Positions 31,408 to 40,576 are shown, counted from the stretch's first letter. The stretch: DNA of 64,000 bases from Pseudomonadota bacterium (GCA_023436615.1 JAEZIO010000040.1:27799-91798), one strand, 5' to 3'. A program made the numbers and translations. The notes: generated by a model from the sequence alone, not told the origin.

Positions 31408-33198
31408 ATGGGGTTTCCGGTTTGGCGATCGCGTCGTGTCCTTGAAGGCATCGCACTGGCCTTCGCGGCTGTCTTCGGATCGGTCGCCCTCCAGGCACAG
31501 CCTCTCGCCCCTCCGCCTGATCCAGCCGTCATCGCCCAGAAGATCGGGGACGCAGTCGTTGCGGACACGGTTTTCCGGCTTGAAGTTCAGCCCGCGAACG
31601 GGATGCAGCAAGGTTTCTACCCGATCAACGCGGAGCCGGGCGACAGGGGATCCTTCGTCATCTTCGCGGCGGACATCCAATGCAGTGCGGCATGCGCGAC
31701 GTCGCCGGTCGACCTGCGATACGCCGCATCCCCGGGTGAGCTGCGATTCCTGATCGATGGCCGTGAGATTTTTCGCACGAAGGTGGATCGTCCGATCGAG
31801 CCGGATGAGCGCGACTATAATGTCGTGCATGCGCCGATCGCCAAGCGCGACGTGCTCGCATCCAGGCCTGCTCGTCTCGTAATCCTGTTCAAGCCGGGGA
31901 GCGACGGCGGTTTCGTCATGCCGGGCCTGACCTTGAGCAGCGGAAGCTGCGCTCAGGAGGTCGTAACTCTGGAGAGGCCCGGCGCCTCGAAGGCCGACAA
32001 GGCTGCACGTTTTCTCCGGGCGCGCGTTCAATCGGAAGCGGAAATCTCCGCGGCCCTGGACGAGCTCGGTTCCGCGGCCGCTTCGGCGACGAGGTGGCGC
32101 CCAGTCCGGGCCCTGGAGGCGTTGGAGAATGCTGACCCGCTGGACGTTTCCGACTGGCGCTATTTCAGCGGAGCCTTGCAATCGGCGATGCTGGCGACCG
32201 CGGACCGTTTCGACCGGCCAGACTTCGCGAGCTATGTCTCCCGCTATGCCGACTTCTTCCTGCAAAATGTGGAGACGGTGCGAACCGAGCGTTCAACCAA
32301 GCACCAGTTGGATGGGCCGTTCGCCCATTATTTCCGCTTCGCCCTGCTCGACGACATAGGCCCACAGTCGGCGGCGCTGATCGAATGGAATGCCCGGCTG
32401 GCGGCGCAATCTCGAGTTCACAGGATCGACGCCCTCAAGGATTCTGCCCTCGAGGCCATTTCCAGGATTCCCCGCCTTCCGGACGGCACGATGGCGCGGA
32501 TAACGCCCGTCAGCCACACGGTGTGGGCTGACGATCTTTTCATGGGCGCAGCTTCGCTCGCGCGCATTTCGCTGGTCACTGGTCGCCTGGACCTGCTGAA
32601 TGAAGCCGCCCGCCAGGCGCTCCTTTTCGACAAGCACCTGCGCGATCCAAAGAGCGGGCTCTATTACCACGGCTGGTTCGAGCCGACGGGCAAGCCGTCG
32701 TCGAGCAAATGGGCCAGGGCCAACGGCTGGACCATGCTTGCCAAACTTCAAATCCTGAAGGCCTTGCCGTCAGATCATGCGGATCGACCAGCGCTTCTGC
32801 GCATTTTTGCGAACCATGCGCGCTCCTTGAAGAAGGCCCAGGACGCCGACGGACGTTGGCATCAGGTCCTCGACAACAAGCAGACGTATCTTGAGACATC
32901 GGCAAGCGCCATGTTCGTCGCAGCAATGGCCGAGGGCGTGACTCGCGGCTGGCTGAAATCGTCGGAGTTCGACCGCTCGATCCAGCGCGGCTGGCGCGCC
33001 GTCGCCGGTCAGGTCGACGCGGGCGGCCGCGCCGCCGGGATTGTCGCGGGCACGCCGATCCTTCCGAACGACGAGGCGTACGATCATCAAAAGACGAGAC
33101 TGAGTGATCCGCGGGGGCTGGCGGCAATGCTCTACGCCTGCATCGCGGTCGCCGACTGGCAGGTCCATCGTGCTCGTCCTTCAAGCAAAAGGCAGTAA
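31408..33198 (+). CDS. Glycoside hydrolase family 88/105 (unsaturated uronyl hydrolase)
   Basis: A 596-aa exported protein with a Sec signal (about residues 1-30). Residues about 30-210 form a beta-rich, all-new N-terminal part. Residues about 240-590 form the (alpha/alpha)6 barrel, with VWADDLFMGAASLARISLVT (the catalytic-region Asp pair) and YYHGWFEP. GH105/GH88 enzymes release the 4,5-unsaturated uronic acid left at the non-reducing end by polysaccharide lyases. The product would feed KduI. The extra N-terminal domain is unusual, as most members are about 370 aa. Confidence 0.8.
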   Translation: MGFPVWRSRRVLEGIALAFAAVFGSVALQAQPLAPPPDPAVIAQKIGDAVVADTVFRLEVQPANGMQQGFYPINAEPGDRGSFVIFAADIQCSAACATSPVDLRYAASPGELRFLIDGREIFRTKVDRPIEPDERDYNVVHAPIAKRDVLASRPARLVILFKPGSDGGFVMPGLTLSSGSCAQEVVTLERPGASKADKAARFLRARVQSEAEISAALDELGSAAASATRWRPVRALEALENADPLDVSDWRYFSGALQSAMLATADRFDRPDFASYVSRYADFFLQNVETVRTERSTKHQLDGPFAHYFRFALLDDIGPQSAALIEWNARLAAQSRVHRIDALKDSALEAISRIPRLPDGTMARITPVSHTVWADDLFMGAASLARISLVTGRLDLLNEAARQALLFDKHLRDPKSGLYYHGWFEPTGKPSSSKWARANGWTMLAKLQILKALPSDHADRPALLRIFANHARSLKKAQDADGRWHQVLDNKQTYLETSASAMFVAAMAEGVTRGWLKSSEFDRSIQRGWRAVAGQVDAGGRAAGIVAGTPILPNDEAYDHQKTRLSDPRGLAAMLYACIAVADWQVHRARPSSKRQ

Positions 33199-35731
33199 CA
33201 TCATCGACAAGCAATCTTTGCGGGTCCTGACGCTTCCGGCGGTTGCCATCTGTCTTGCGGCAGCAGGATCCGGACCATCGTTCGCGCAGCAGGTCATGAC
33301 GTTCGATTTCGGACCGGTCGCCGCCAATCCACCGGACGTCCTGAGCTTTGGTTTGCTGGGGCCGAAGCCAGCGGGCGTGACATGGATCGTCGCGCCGACC
33401 TCAGAGAACGTCTACGCGGTGCGGCCGAAAAGCCGCGATACCGTGACGATCGACAGCGTGGGAGGAAAGGAACTCGCGCTCCGCCTTCCGGCGCGTGCGA
33501 GCTTCGTCCATGTCGCCTTCCTCTCCGAAACCGGAATGCAGGACACGAGCGACCTGCGCTTCTCGATAGACGGCAAGAAGCAGGAACTCGGCTGGCTCGG
33601 CTTCGACCCTCCGACCGAACCGCGTACCGCGCCCCGAACGGAACTGAGGCTTTTCTCGAGCGTCGCAAAAGCAAGCGGCGACCGGATGGACTTGCATTGG
33701 TCTAACCCGTCGGACTCCGTGCAGCTCAACTGGCTTCAGGTCATTCCCTTGGCCGCCGCCGAGATTGGCGATCCGCAACTTCTAAAGCTGATGGCCCGAG
33801 CGGGCGACACGCAGAAGATGGAGCCTCTGGGCCCCTTGCGCGACACGTTGCGGGGGGCGTCGCCGCGCCTGTCAGGAGAGTACGCGCTGGTCGACTTCTG
33901 GCTTAAGACCATGGTCGACGCGGATCGCTATTTCGAGGAATACCGCGGCTGGACCTGGGCCGACGAGAAGACCGGCCTGTCGATGTTCGATCGCTATCAG
34001 CAGGCGATCATGTGGCTGGACGGGCTGATTGCCGACTCGATGTTCCGGGACAGCTCACTCTATCCTCGCGCGCTCTTCCAGCGGGCGCGGCTGGAATATT
34101 GGTTGTGGATGGAGCAGCACGACGCGTTCATGCTCGACGCCGCAACCCGTGACTGGAAGGCGCTCGCGGCGATGCAGGTGCGGCCCGACCTCACGCCCAT
34201 GTATCTCGGCGCCAGCGTTCCCCACGCCAGCCCGTGCGACAAGCTGGCGACGCCGGAAGCGATGCCCGGATGGGCGCTCCGGCAACGCGAAGCCGTCTGC
34301 CGGATTGAGGAGCTGCTTGGCTGGTGGGTGGACGTCCGTCAGGCACCCAACGGCGAGCTGGGTGGCAAATGGGGCGACGACGTCGAGATGCTGCGCTGGT
34401 GGCAGATCCCGCTGCTCGCCGGCAGTACCAAGGCCTGGGACGGGTGGTCGAAGCTCGCCGAGGGCCTATGGGCCAGCGACCTGATTGCCGACGGCTACCA
34501 GCGGCGGATCTCGGATGTCGAGCATTCCGCCGAGCCGCTTTCGGACCCACTGCTGATCTTCGCGCTTTCTAATGATCCCGCGCAACTCGCACGGCTTGCA
34601 CCCACGTCGCGCCACTTCATCGACCTGTGGTCCCGACCGGTCGGAAAGGACGAGCGGCGGTTCCGCAGTGCGTGGATCGGCACCGAGGGCGTTGACGAGC
34701 GGCCACCCCGCGACCGCGACGTCCCGATGATCGCGCGCGCGATGAAAGCCGTGCGATACCATCTGGCCACGAGTGACGACCGCGCGGCCAGGGGCGCAAT
34801 GGTTGACTGGTCGCGCATGTGGGCTCGCGCAACGCTGTCGAACGCCAAGGGCAAGCCGGTCGGCGTCGTTCCCCCATCGGTCCGCTTTTCGGATGGCGCC
34901 ATCAACGGCGACGAGCCCGACTGGTGGCGGGCCAACATGTACTGGCGCTATTTCGACTGGAGCGGTGACGCGAAAATCTATGATCAGTTGTTGTTCGCGT
35001 CGACGCTTAGCGACGATCCCGAGATCAGGAAAGCGCTTCTCAAGGCGTTCGACCTCGCGGCAAAGTATCGCAGCGAGAGCGGGAAGGATGCTCCGGTCGG
35101 CTCGGAACCATGGGCGGCCAGAAATCTGCTCGACAGCGATTCCTTCCAGGCGATCTGGGGTCAGTGGCGCCTCACGACGGGCGACACCCGGTACGATAGG
35201 TTGCTCAAGGAAATCACCAAGAGCAGGTACCTCACATTCCGTCTCACCGGGGAAGACGCGGCGCTGGCACCTGCCAGCCAGGGCATCATCGACCGCCTTC
35301 GCGTCAACTGGCCGCTCCTGACAAGCGAGGTCCTGTTCACCGATCGCGTCTATGTCTCGGGACGAAGCGATGAGGTGGATACCGGCGACCTCATCGCAAT
35401 GATGACCGGCGCCCTGACGACGGATTCGCCTTATTATCACGTGACCTGGAATGAACGGACGGGCGACCTTGCGTATCTCGTAAGGGATGCGCGGACGAAC
35501 GGGCTTCGGCTCGACATTGCGGCCTTCGCCGATAACGCAAAGGTGACAGCGAGGTTTTGGCAGCTGCGCAAGGGCGACTATTGCCTGACGGCGCGCGATC
35601 CCTCCGGAAAACTGACGCGCCGGAAAGTCGCGATCGTGCGAACCGGCCAGCCGCAAGCCTTCAACCTGCCAGTCGCGGGCGTCTACCGGGTCGAGATGAA
35701 CCCCCTCGGCAAGCAGCCTGGCTGTCGCTGA
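33170..35731 (+). CDS. Large exported protein of unknown function (candidate glycan-active enzyme)
   Basis: About 853 aa from a GTG at 33170 that overlaps the GH105 gene. A TTG at 33218 giving a cleaner signal peptide (MRVLTLPAVAICLAAAG) is an equally good start. After the signal comes a beta-rich domain (about 40-210) opening QVMTFDFGPVAANPPDV, like carbohydrate-binding or malectin-type modules. A long helical, Trp/Tyr-rich region (about 250-720) with NGELGGKWGDDVEMLRWW suggests an alpha/alpha toroid. A C-terminal beta domain follows. I recognise no family. Co-transcription with GH105 in a locus lacking a visible lyase makes a polysaccharide lyase or hydrolase plausible, but this is inference. 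Confidence 0.6.
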   Translation: MLVLQAKGSNIIDKQSLRVLTLPAVAICLAAAGSGPSFAQQVMTFDFGPVAANPPDVLSFGLLGPKPAGVTWIVAPTSENVYAVRPKSRDTVTIDSVGGKELALRLPARASFVHVAFLSETGMQDTSDLRFSIDGKKQELGWLGFDPPTEPRTAPRTELRLFSSVAKASGDRMDLHWSNPSDSVQLNWLQVIPLAAAEIGDPQLLKLMARAGDTQKMEPLGPLRDTLRGASPRLSGEYALVDFWLKTMVDADRYFEEYRGWTWADEKTGLSMFDRYQQAIMWLDGLIADSMFRDSSLYPRALFQRARLEYWLWMEQHDAFMLDAATRDWKALAAMQVRPDLTPMYLGASVPHASPCDKLATPEAMPGWALRQREAVCRIEELLGWWVDVRQAPNGELGGKWGDDVEMLRWWQIPLLAGSTKAWDGWSKLAEGLWASDLIADGYQRRISDVEHSAEPLSDPLLIFALSNDPAQLARLAPTSRHFIDLWSRPVGKDERRFRSAWIGTEGVDERPPRDRDVPMIARAMKAVRYHLATSDDRAARGAMVDWSRMWARATLSNAKGKPVGVVPPSVRFSDGAINGDEPDWWRANMYWRYFDWSGDAKIYDQLLFASTLSDDPEIRKALLKAFDLAAKYRSESGKDAPVGSEPWAARNLLDSDSFQAIWGQWRLTTGDTRYDRLLKEITKSRYLTFRLTGEDAALAPASQGIIDRLRVNWPLLTSEVLFTDRVYVSGRSDEVDTGDLIAMMTGALTTDSPYYHVTWNERTGDLAYLVRDARTNGLRLDIAAFADNAKVTARFWQLRKGDYCLTARDPSGKLTRRKVAIVRTGQPQAFNLPVAGVYRVEMNPLGKQPGCR

Positions 35732-36717
35732 AAATCAACTTCCAGGACTCGCCTGGTGTCGGCTGCCTTCTCGGCCAACTCGATCAGTCGAATGCCCTGG
35801 AGCGCATCGCGCGGATCGACTGGCGGAGGCCCTTTCCCGGTGACCGACTCCGCCACAAGGCGGTAGAATTCGAGGTATGCTCCTCTTGCTGTCCGCACTC
35901 GCGAGGCAGGCGACTCAACGGTGGAAAGCGTACCGTCTTCGGTTTGGGGATTCTGGCCAAAGTCCAGGGATCGCGGGTCGGCCCCGGATTTCAATCCTAG
36001 CTCCTGGGCGTCTAGGCCAAATTTCACGAAGCTGCCCAGATGCCCATGAACAGCGAACCGCGGGCGCGCCGCATGGACCAAATTCGACGACGCAAGAATC
36101 GCCCTCATAGTTCCATAGTGAAGCGTCAGCGCGAAATAGTCGTCGACCTTCGCTTCACCCCGCTGAGCGACAATGTCTGACTGGATCGCGTCCGGCATCC
36201 CGAACAGCATCAGGAGCTGATCAATAAGATGAGGCCCCAGGTTTCGCAGCGTGCCTGCTCGCGACCCGGGCACTTGCCGCCAGCCTTGCGGTACCTCGGG
36301 CGCGAAGCGATCCCAATAGGCCTCGAAAAGTGCGATTTCGCCGAGTGAGCCCGATCGGCAGATCTGCATGACCGTCAGGAAATCGCCGTCCCACCTCCGA
36401 TTGTGAAACGGGGTCAGGACCTTGCCTCTCCTGTCCGCGAGTTCGATCAGTCGCTCCGCTTCATCACCAGAGGTCGTGAATGGTTTGTCGACAACGACAT
36501 GTTTGCCGGCACGAAGTGCGGCTTCAGCCATTTCGTAGTGCGTCGAATCGGGCGTCGCGACGACGATGAGGCCAATGGCCGGATCGGCGATTATGGAAGA
36601 ACATTCAGCTGACCCGACCATCGCGACGAGCTCCAGCCCATCCGTGGCGCGAATCAGGGGCGCATGAAACGTAGCTCCCGCGAGGCCCCTGCCGAGTACG
36701 CCAACGCGGATCATCAA
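35683..36717 (-). CDS. Gfo/Idh/MocA-family oxidoreductase
   Basis: A 344-aa NAD(P)-dependent sugar oxidoreductase. It has the Rossmann start IRVGVLGRGLAGATFHAPLI, the dinucleotide/substrate motif GKHVVVDKPFTTSGDEAERL (catalytic Lys) and FHNRRWDGDFLTV. It may oxidise or reduce a sugar from the imported glycan; the substrate is unknown. Its 3' end overlaps the 3' end of the convergent unknown gene by 49 bp, so the last 15 codons or so of both genes share DNA. Confidence 0.85.
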   Translation of the reverse strand: MMIRVGVLGRGLAGATFHAPLIRATDGLELVAMVGSAECSSIIADPAIGLIVVATPDSTHYEMAEAALRAGKHVVVDKPFTTSGDEAERLIELADRRGKVLTPFHNRRWDGDFLTVMQICRSGSLGEIALFEAYWDRFAPEVPQGWRQVPGSRAGTLRNLGPHLIDQLLMLFGMPDAIQSDIVAQRGEAKVDDYFALTLHYGTMRAILASSNLVHAARPRFAVHGHLGSFVKFGLDAQELGLKSGADPRSLDFGQNPQTEDGTLSTVESPASRVRTARGAYLEFYRLVAESVTGKGPPPVDPRDALQGIRLIELAEKAADTRRVLEVDFQRQPGCLPRGFISTR

Positions 36718-36762
36718 ATCACCAGGGAAGAGTTTTCGCGAACGGTCACAAGACGGGCTTTG

Positions 36763-37698
36763 CTATGGGCGAAAATCAGGCCGCTGGGCGGTCACATAGG
36801 TTTTCCAGGCCTCGCGCGTCGTGAAGTCGCCGGCGCGGTCCCATGCAGCGCCGCTGTAATAGACGAAGGGCTTTCCTGGAGTCGCGCGAACGAGAATCAG
36901 ATAGTTGTCCGCGTCTTCGGCGAATCCGGCGAAGGTGGCGGGATCGACAATTATGGCGCCGGCCATCCGTCCCTTGTCCCCATCGGCGGGACCCCACCAG
37001 CTGATCCGCGCTCCCGCTTCATCCTTGAGTACCTCCCCCAGTTGCCGGGTAGCCATGGGGCGCTTCGAAATGCCGATGCCGACGATCAATTCGGAGCTGC
37101 TGCTCGACGCGATCGTCGAGGTGAGGCGCGTGAAATTGGTTCCGGCCGGCAAGGTGAAGCGGCGCGTTTCACGTACCGTGCGCAACACATCGACGGGCCA
37201 GGGATCATAATCGACCGTGAAGTCCGCGATCTCCGGACCCGCGCTCAGGATGCGCGGGCGAACGTAGTTGCGCGAGACCCATAGCTTGTTGTCGTGCCAG
37301 ATGCCCAGGCCCCCAATGCCACGCCCGGTACCTACCTGATAAAAATCGAGACCTTCGCCATAGTCGGTGTGCTGATCACCCATTCGAAGCTGCCGGTCCA
37401 TGTAGGGCCACCGCACGCGCTTGCCCCACGCATCGATCCCTGAAGACGAAGGTGGCTCCGCGGCTTCGAGCGCCCGGCCGTAGATTCGGTAGGCGATGCG
37501 GTCGTTTTCCCAAAGCAGGTCGTCGAAGCGATAATCGGCGAGAACGACGGCCGCCCTGGCGCGTTTCTCCTGCGGCGTAGCAGGCCGCAGCATTTTGCTT
37601 TCTTGGGCCAGCACGGGCTTGGCGCAAAGCATGCCAACAATGGCCACGGCGGCCACGACCGTTGGGACAAGGACGCCTTTGGTGAGACGGCTCGGCAT
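36763..37698 (-). CDS. Exported DUF4861 protein
   Basis: A 311-aa protein with a Sec signal ending CAKPVLAQE. Conserved blocks include RFDDLLWENDRIAYRIYG, GIDAWGKRVRWPYMDRQL and GEGLDFYQVGTGRGIGGLGI, which match the DUF4861 family often found in gene clusters for pectin, alginate and other uronic-acid glycans. Enzymatic activity is not established in what I know. It lies between the oxidoreductase and the second sulfatase in a leftward run. Confidence 0.8.
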   Translation of the reverse strand: MPSRLTKGVLVPTVVAAVAIVGMLCAKPVLAQESKMLRPATPQEKRARAAVVLADYRFDDLLWENDRIAYRIYGRALEAAEPPSSSGIDAWGKRVRWPYMDRQLRMGDQHTDYGEGLDFYQVGTGRGIGGLGIWHDNKLWVSRNYVRPRILSAGPEIADFTVDYDPWPVDVLRTVRETRRFTLPAGTNFTRLTSTIASSSSSELIVGIGISKRPMATRQLGEVLKDEAGARISWWGPADGDKGRMAGAIIVDPATFAGFAEDADNYLILVRATPGKPFVYYSGAAWDRAGDFTTREAWKTYVTAQRPDFRP

Positions 37699-37756
37699 AT
37701 TATCAACATCCTCCCTTCTTCATCGCATTTGCCCCGACGGTGATACGAAGAGGAAG

Positions 37757-39295
37757 CTAATCGCTGGACGAGCCGGCCGCCGACGGGAATCTCCGGGTCA
37801 CCCCTTCTAACCGAGGATAGCGCTCCCATTGCTCTGGGTCCGGTCCGACACGCGGATCGCGGGTACGGCGGAGGCTCTCCATCAGCTTGCGGTCAAGCTC
37901 GTCGGCAACAAGAGCGTATCTGGGACTGTCGACGACGTTGACCTGCTCGTTCGGGTCGCTGCGCAGGTCGTATAGCTCGCGCGGCGGCCGCTTCGACACC
38001 GCAAGATCGAAAAAGCGCCGAATCGCACGCTCGTTCCTGCGGGTGAACAATTCCCTCTGAATGCGTGAGCGATCGATGTCGAAATAAGCCATGTCGGCAG
38101 GCCCCGGCGAGCCATCCTTCTCGAGCGATCGCGGGTCCCCTGCCGGCCACCGGTCGGGGCGAAAATTGCGAATGTAAAGGAAGTCACGTGTGCGGATCGA
38201 GCGCGCCGGATAGCCGAGATTGTTCCACCGCGCGTAGGAGTGACGCTCGCGGCCGGCGAGTACGAAGTCATGCAGGCTGTGTCCTGCCGCTTCCTGTCGC
38301 CCAAGCAGCGGAAGAAGATTAGCGCCTACCATCTGATATGGCGGAGTTACGCCAGCCGCCGCATAGATCGTCGGCGCCAGGTCGGTCAGGCTGACGAGCT
38401 GGTCAAGTCTGATGCCGCGCGCAGTTCGGCCTGCCCAGGCAATAGCGAGCGGTACCCTAAGGCCCGCATCGTAAAGATTTGCCTTGGCGCGCGGAAACGG
38501 CATTCCGTTGTCGGACGTGACGATGATGAGGGTGTTGTCGAGCTCGCCCCGTCGTTCGAGTTCGGCAAGTATCAATCCCAGGTGCCGGTCGAACCATTCG
38601 ATCTCGAACGCATAGTCGGCGAGGTCAGCATTGGCCGTTGGGCTATCCGGGAGGAAAGGTGGTACAATCGTTCGGCCTGCCCGCCATCCGTTCGCGTGCC
38701 CTGACCCGGCGCCAAAGGGCAGATGCGGCTCGAGCGCGCCGTACCAGAAGAAAAACGGTTCATCGCTTTTCCGCGCATCGAGAAACGCGCTGAAATTGGC
38801 GGCGTAATCGATAGGAGAAATCCCGGTGGTGGGCGGCGAAAGCCGAACGCTGTCGTAGACCGGCCCCGCGGGATTGAACTTCCGCTCTTCCTGCCATCGT
38901 CCGGGGCCCCAGCCCTTCCCCGTATAACCGACATGGTATCCAGCTTCGGCCAGCCTTTCGGGAATTGTCCTGAAGGCCGACGGGAAACTGCTCGCATGCG
39001 TGCCGGCCGCGCCCGTCATCCAGCTGTGCAAGCCCGTCAGCAAGGCCGCGCGGCTCGGGCTGCATCCCGGCGAGGACGCGAAAGCATGCGTGAATATCGC
39101 GCCTCGCGCTGCCACGCTGTCGAACGCGGGGGTGCGGACGAACGGGCTGCCGTAGGCCGACGCATACGGATAGGACTGGTCGTCCGAAATCGCGATCAGG
39201 ACATTGGGCCGCTTCAAGGGATCGGCCGCCGCATCCGGCCCGATGACCGTCAGCAACAGGCCAAAGGCGGCAATTAATAGGCGTTTAAGGTCCAA
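37757..39295 (-). CDS. Exported sulfatase, second, formylglycine type
   Basis: A 512-aa S1-family sulfatase with a Sec signal (MDLKRLLIAAFGLLLTVIG, cleavage near residue 24). NVLIAISDDQSYPYASAYG gives metal ligands, and PGCSPSRAALLTGLH holds Cys78 for formylglycine conversion. GKGWGPGRW and IIVTSDNGMPFPRAKANLYD complete the site. The N-terminus and ISDDQS form resemble heparan-sulfamidase/N-sulfatase-like subfamilies (S1_8-type); this subfamily call is tentative. It differs clearly from the first sulfatase, so two kinds of sulfate linkage are probable. Confidence 0.9.
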   Translation of the reverse strand: MDLKRLLIAAFGLLLTVIGPDAAADPLKRPNVLIAISDDQSYPYASAYGSPFVRTPAFDSVAARGAIFTHAFASSPGCSPSRAALLTGLHSWMTGAAGTHASSFPSAFRTIPERLAEAGYHVGYTGKGWGPGRWQEERKFNPAGPVYDSVRLSPPTTGISPIDYAANFSAFLDARKSDEPFFFWYGALEPHLPFGAGSGHANGWRAGRTIVPPFLPDSPTANADLADYAFEIEWFDRHLGLILAELERRGELDNTLIIVTSDNGMPFPRAKANLYDAGLRVPLAIAWAGRTARGIRLDQLVSLTDLAPTIYAAAGVTPPYQMVGANLLPLLGRQEAAGHSLHDFVLAGRERHSYARWNNLGYPARSIRTRDFLYIRNFRPDRWPAGDPRSLEKDGSPGPADMAYFDIDRSRIQRELFTRRNERAIRRFFDLAVSKRPPRELYDLRSDPNEQVNVVDSPRYALVADELDRKLMESLRRTRDPRVGPDPEQWERYPRLEGVTRRFPSAAGSSSD

Positions 39296-39340
39296 GCCGT
39301 TCCCCGTTCGCTACGCGCCCCAACGCTAGACGCAGCTAAA

Positions 39341-39361
39341 TTGGTCAGATAGCTTTGGTCA
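39341..39361 (+). promoter_or_regulatory. Two direct TTGGTCA half-sites between sulfatase and FGE genes
   Basis: TTGGTCA occurs at 39341-39347 and 39355-39361, 14 bp apart, in the 126-bp divergent region between the second sulfatase and the formylglycine-generating enzyme. Each is the left half of the TTGGT-N3-ACCAA operator found elsewhere in the locus, but neither has the right half. It may be a weak or cooperative binding site. Confidence 0.4.
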
Positions 39362-39421
39362 ATACTTCGTTCTGAAGGTCGGGTGGTGGTGGATCCTGAA
39401 TGTGGCGACGTCGGTGGCGGA

Positions 39422-40450
39422 ATGGGTTTCGCCGGGCTTGCCCTTGCTTCGTCAGTTCTTGCCGGCTTGGCCGTCATTACCGCCGGCTGCAGCAAGCCGG
39501 CGGAACAGGCCGCCGCCGTCTCGCCCCATTGCCTGAAAAGCCCCATCGGGCGGCGGATCGATATTCCGGCGGGCTTGGCGCGATTGGGCGCGGGCGCGAT
39601 CTATCCCGAAGAGACCCCTGAAAAGACGGTCGAGATTCGCGCCTTTTCCATCGACGCGACCGAGGTCACGAACGGGCAATTCCGGGCGTTCGTCGAAGCA
39701 ACGGGCTATCGCACCCGCGCCGAGCGTGGACTCTCCGAAAAGGAATTTGCGGACCTGCCGGAGGAGCTGCGCGTGCCCGGCTCCTCCGTCTTCGTGCCGC
39801 CGAAAGGCGGCCAGCCGGCCGGCACCAGCGAGTGGTGGAAGTTCGTGCCAGGCGCCGATTGGCGCCATCCGCAAGGCCCCGATAGCGATATCGAGGGCAG
39901 GGACGATTACCCTGTCCTCCACGTCGCCTGGGAGGATGCAGCGGCCTATGCGAAATGGGCCGGAAGGCGCCTGCCGACCGAGGACGAATGGGAATATGCG
40001 GCCCGCGGCGGGCTCGACCGCGCGACCTACGAATGGGGGAGCGAAGCCCCGGACTCCGGGCCACGCGCGAATAGCTGGCAAGGCGTTTTTCCCTTTGTAG
40101 ATGAAGCGACCGACGGCTTTGCGGGGCTTGCACCTGTCGCCTGCTTTCCGGCGAACGGCTACGGGCTGCACGACATGACGGGCAATGTGTGGGAATGGAC
40201 CGAGTCCGCCTATGCGCCGAGGCGCGACACCGCACCTCCCGGCGAAAGTCCGCCCAAGCCCGCCTCCTCGAACATTGTCGTGAAGGTAGCGAAGGGCGGC
40301 TCGTATTTGTGCGCCGAGAATTATTGCGCGCGCTACCGGCCGGCGGCTCGCCACCCGCAGGACACCGTACTTGGCACATCTCACATGGGCTTTCGGACCG
40401 TCGGCCCTCCGTCGAATCGGCGGGAGCGACCAATCGGTAAAACCGGTTAA
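39422..40450 (+). CDS. Formylglycine-generating enzyme (SUMF1 family), lipoprotein
   Basis: A 342-aa sulfatase-activating enzyme that oxidises the CxPSR cysteine of sulfatases to formylglycine. The C-terminal KGGSYLCAENYCARYRPAAR carries the two copper-binding cysteines (297 and 302 from this start) of aerobic FGE, followed by GTSHMGFRT. DATEVTNGQFRAFVEATGY and RLPTEDEWEYAARGG are family blocks. The N-terminus is a lipoprotein signal with lipobox ITAGC (Cys23), so the enzyme should be anchored outside the cytoplasm, like its two exported sulfatase substrates. A 13-codon upstream extension is rejected because it spoils the signal. Confidence 0.92.
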   Translation: MGFAGLALASSVLAGLAVITAGCSKPAEQAAAVSPHCLKSPIGRRIDIPAGLARLGAGAIYPEETPEKTVEIRAFSIDATEVTNGQFRAFVEATGYRTRAERGLSEKEFADLPEELRVPGSSVFVPPKGGQPAGTSEWWKFVPGADWRHPQGPDSDIEGRDDYPVLHVAWEDAAAYAKWAGRRLPTEDEWEYAARGGLDRATYEWGSEAPDSGPRANSWQGVFPFVDEATDGFAGLAPVACFPANGYGLHDMTGNVWEWTESAYAPRRDTAPPGESPPKPASSNIVVKVAKGGSYLCAENYCARYRPAARHPQDTVLGTSHMGFRTVGPPSNRRERPIGKTG

Positions 40451-40451
40451 G

Positions 40452-40469
40452 CCAATTGACGTCAATTGG
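40452..40469. promoter_or_regulatory. 18-bp perfect palindrome upstream of the TonB receptor
   Basis: CCAATTGACGTCAATTGG is fully self-complementary. It starts one base after the FGE stop codon and 108 bp before the TonB-receptor start. A second small palindrome, AACCGGTT, lies at 40441-40448. It shares CCAA/TTGG ends with the locus operator but has a different core, so it may bind another dimeric regulator. It has no U-tract and is not a normal terminator. Confidence 0.45.
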
Positions 40470-40541
40470 AATTTGACTCGGCCGGAGTCTGTTGCATCCG
40501 TCATCGGAGTGAAATAAAGAGGTTAGGCAGATCTCTAACGA

Positions 40542-40554
40542 TTGGTCTTACCAA
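40542..40554 (+). promoter_or_regulatory. Perfect FadR/UxuR-type operator before the TonB receptor
   Basis: TTGGTCTTACCAA is an exact TTGGT-N3-ACCAA, 22 bp before the start codon of the TonB-dependent receptor. It is the second perfect copy in the locus. Ten fixed bases are expected about 0.06 times by chance in 64 kb, so two copies upstream of pathway genes are unlikely to be random. Confidence 0.75.
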
Positions 40555-40576
40555 CGCGAGAGCTGGAGGGGAGAAA

